The notes under the pieces are model-generated. The model was given only the letters and a program-made list of their open reading frames with translations. It did no database searches and was not told the origin of the DNA. Positions 20,906 to 21,431 of a DNA stretch of 21,431 nt are shown piece by piece; the first letter of the stretch is position 1, and each line of letters opens with the position of its first letter. Position numbers and translations under genes: made by a program. Origin of the DNA: an uncultured Caulobacter sp. (GTDB lineage: Bacteria > Pseudomonadota > Alphaproteobacteria > Caulobacterales > Caulobacteraceae); contig NZ_CALCDX010000031.1 in assembly GCF_937900395.1 (NCBI RefSeq), positions 1-21,431 of the forward strand, written 5' to 3'.

Positions 20906-21067
20906 GCCGGGGGCGACGCCGTCGAGCAGCAGCCGGAGCACGCGGTTGACCAGGACATGCGTCTTGCCGGAGCCGGCATTGGCCGAGACCCAGGCGCTCA
21001 GGCCGGGATCGGCGGCGAGAGCCTGACGCTGCTGCGTCTGCGGCGGGACGTTGGGGGCGGGCCTCAT
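20906..21067 (-). pseudogene. addA: AddA-like helicase, N-terminal 54 residues only
   Basis: From ATG 21067 the frame reads MRPAPNVPPQTQQRQALAAD and contains the Walker A stretch SANAGSGKTHVLVNRVLRLLL, quoted here as ANAGSGKTHVL, typical of alphaproteobacterial AddA (double-strand break repair helicase-nuclease). The next expected motif (CLTFTKAAAAEM) is absent; the frame leaves the family after DGVAPG near 20906. The start overlaps the stop of an upstream frame by ATGA. Only a fragment, with unrelated sequence on both sides. Confidence 0.55.
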
Positions 21068-21237
21068 GCCTCGCCCTCCTCGGCCACCGCGCGCACCTGC
21101 GAGACCGGGGTCGCGTTCATGAGGAACAGGAAATCGCCCTCGCCGCGCGCGATCTCGTCGCAGCGTTCCGGCCACGCGTCCGTGAGCCGGTCCCATCCCT
21201 CCGCGGACGGTGCCGGCACCATCAGGTTGCGACGCAG
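21064..21237 (-). pseudogene. Unassigned coding fragment, weakly like an IS21 transposase
   Basis: The frame continues from the PurD start into LRRNLMVPAPSAEGWDRLTD and ends VRAVAEEGEA with TGA 21064-21066. The pattern LRRN-x-x-VP-x-P followed by a small Cys-Asp/Glu region (ERCDE) reminds me of the C-terminal part of IS21 IstA proteins, but the resemblance is weak. It is not part of PurD and is not a normal AddB end. Treated as a fragment of a composite end. Confidence 0.25.
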
Positions 21238-21431
21238 GAAACCGACCGCGTTCTCGGCGCAGAAGGCGAGGATCTTGTCGCCGTCGAGGATGTCGAGCGC
21301 GACGCAGGTCGCCTGCTCGGCGATGCCGGCGTTGCCGGGCGCGCAGAAGACCAGGTCCGCCTTGGGGTTCTGGGCGAAGGCCCAGGCGAGGGCATGCTCG
21401 CGTCCGCCGCCGCCGAGGATGAGGATGTTCA
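21238..21431 (-). CDS. purD: Phosphoribosylamine-glycine ligase (PurD), N-terminal 64 residues
   Basis: The frame opens NILILGGGGREHALAWAFAQ (21427-21372) and continues CAPGNAGIAEQA, which are hallmarks of the PurD N-terminal domain (second step of purine synthesis, phosphoribosylamine plus glycine plus ATP). The start codon is cut: only its TG is inside the window. After AFCAENAVG, near 21238, the expected continuation (DLVVIGPE type) is missing and an unrelated piece follows in frame. The gene is therefore either broken or, more likely, joined by artefact to other sequence. Confidence 0.75.

Noticed and set aside
21064..21237. Complete IS21 element at the right end
   Set aside because: Only a weak resemblance in about 58 residues, no IstB gene and no terminal repeats were seen.

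Overview
The bulk of this window (about 613 to 20845) reads as chromosomal DNA of Caulobacter or a close relative in the Caulobacteraceae. Support: high GC with strong third-position GC, Caulobacter-type FlgK/FlgL, a divergent sigma-54 promoter pair with FlbD (ftr)-like sites, several start codons that seem leaderless behind a GCTAT-like -10, and many intergenic palindromes. About 600 bases at each end do not fit. At the left, the FliK N-terminus runs in frame into unrelated sequence beside two unknown genes. At the right, a ClpB C-terminus is followed by short unrelated pieces (AddA-like start, an unassigned piece, PurD start). These ends are most simply assembly chimeras.

Layout. 1-612: foreign-looking left end. 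613-4380: fliK 5' end and flgK-flgL, divergent from a regulatory region with two sigma-54 promoters. 4381-6296: mnmA, a DUF4126-like membrane protein and a 48-residue protein. 6293-8842: a two-gene HxlR operon divergent from a thiolase, then a small GNAT-like protein. 8960-11836: an exported M28 peptidase, a second HxlR regulator and a divergent short-chain dehydrogenase that share one operator. 12166-14770: an OmpA-domain lipoprotein, then a LysR (AmpR/GcvA-like) regulator divergent from a Tat-exported class A beta-lactamase. 14984-15361: an unknown 125-residue protein.

15457-19899 is the most striking part: a tight four-gene operon for a putrescine carbamoyltransferase-like enzyme, an APC permease, agmatine deiminase and carbamate kinase. 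This is the complete ATP-yielding agmatine deiminase pathway, in the same order as aguB-aguD-aguA-aguC of enterococci. A perfect FNR/FixK box (TTGAT-N4-ATCAA, 15387-15400) lies 57 bases before its first start codon, which suggests induction when oxygen is limiting. Agmatine would enter in exchange for putrescine, be deiminated to carbamoylputrescine, be split by phosphate to putrescine and carbamoyl phosphate, and the carbamoyl phosphate would phosphorylate ADP.

19906-20845: a small unknown gene, a nested palindromic repeat, and the 3' end of clpB. No tRNA, rRNA, CRISPR array, complete insertion sequence or replication origin was seen.
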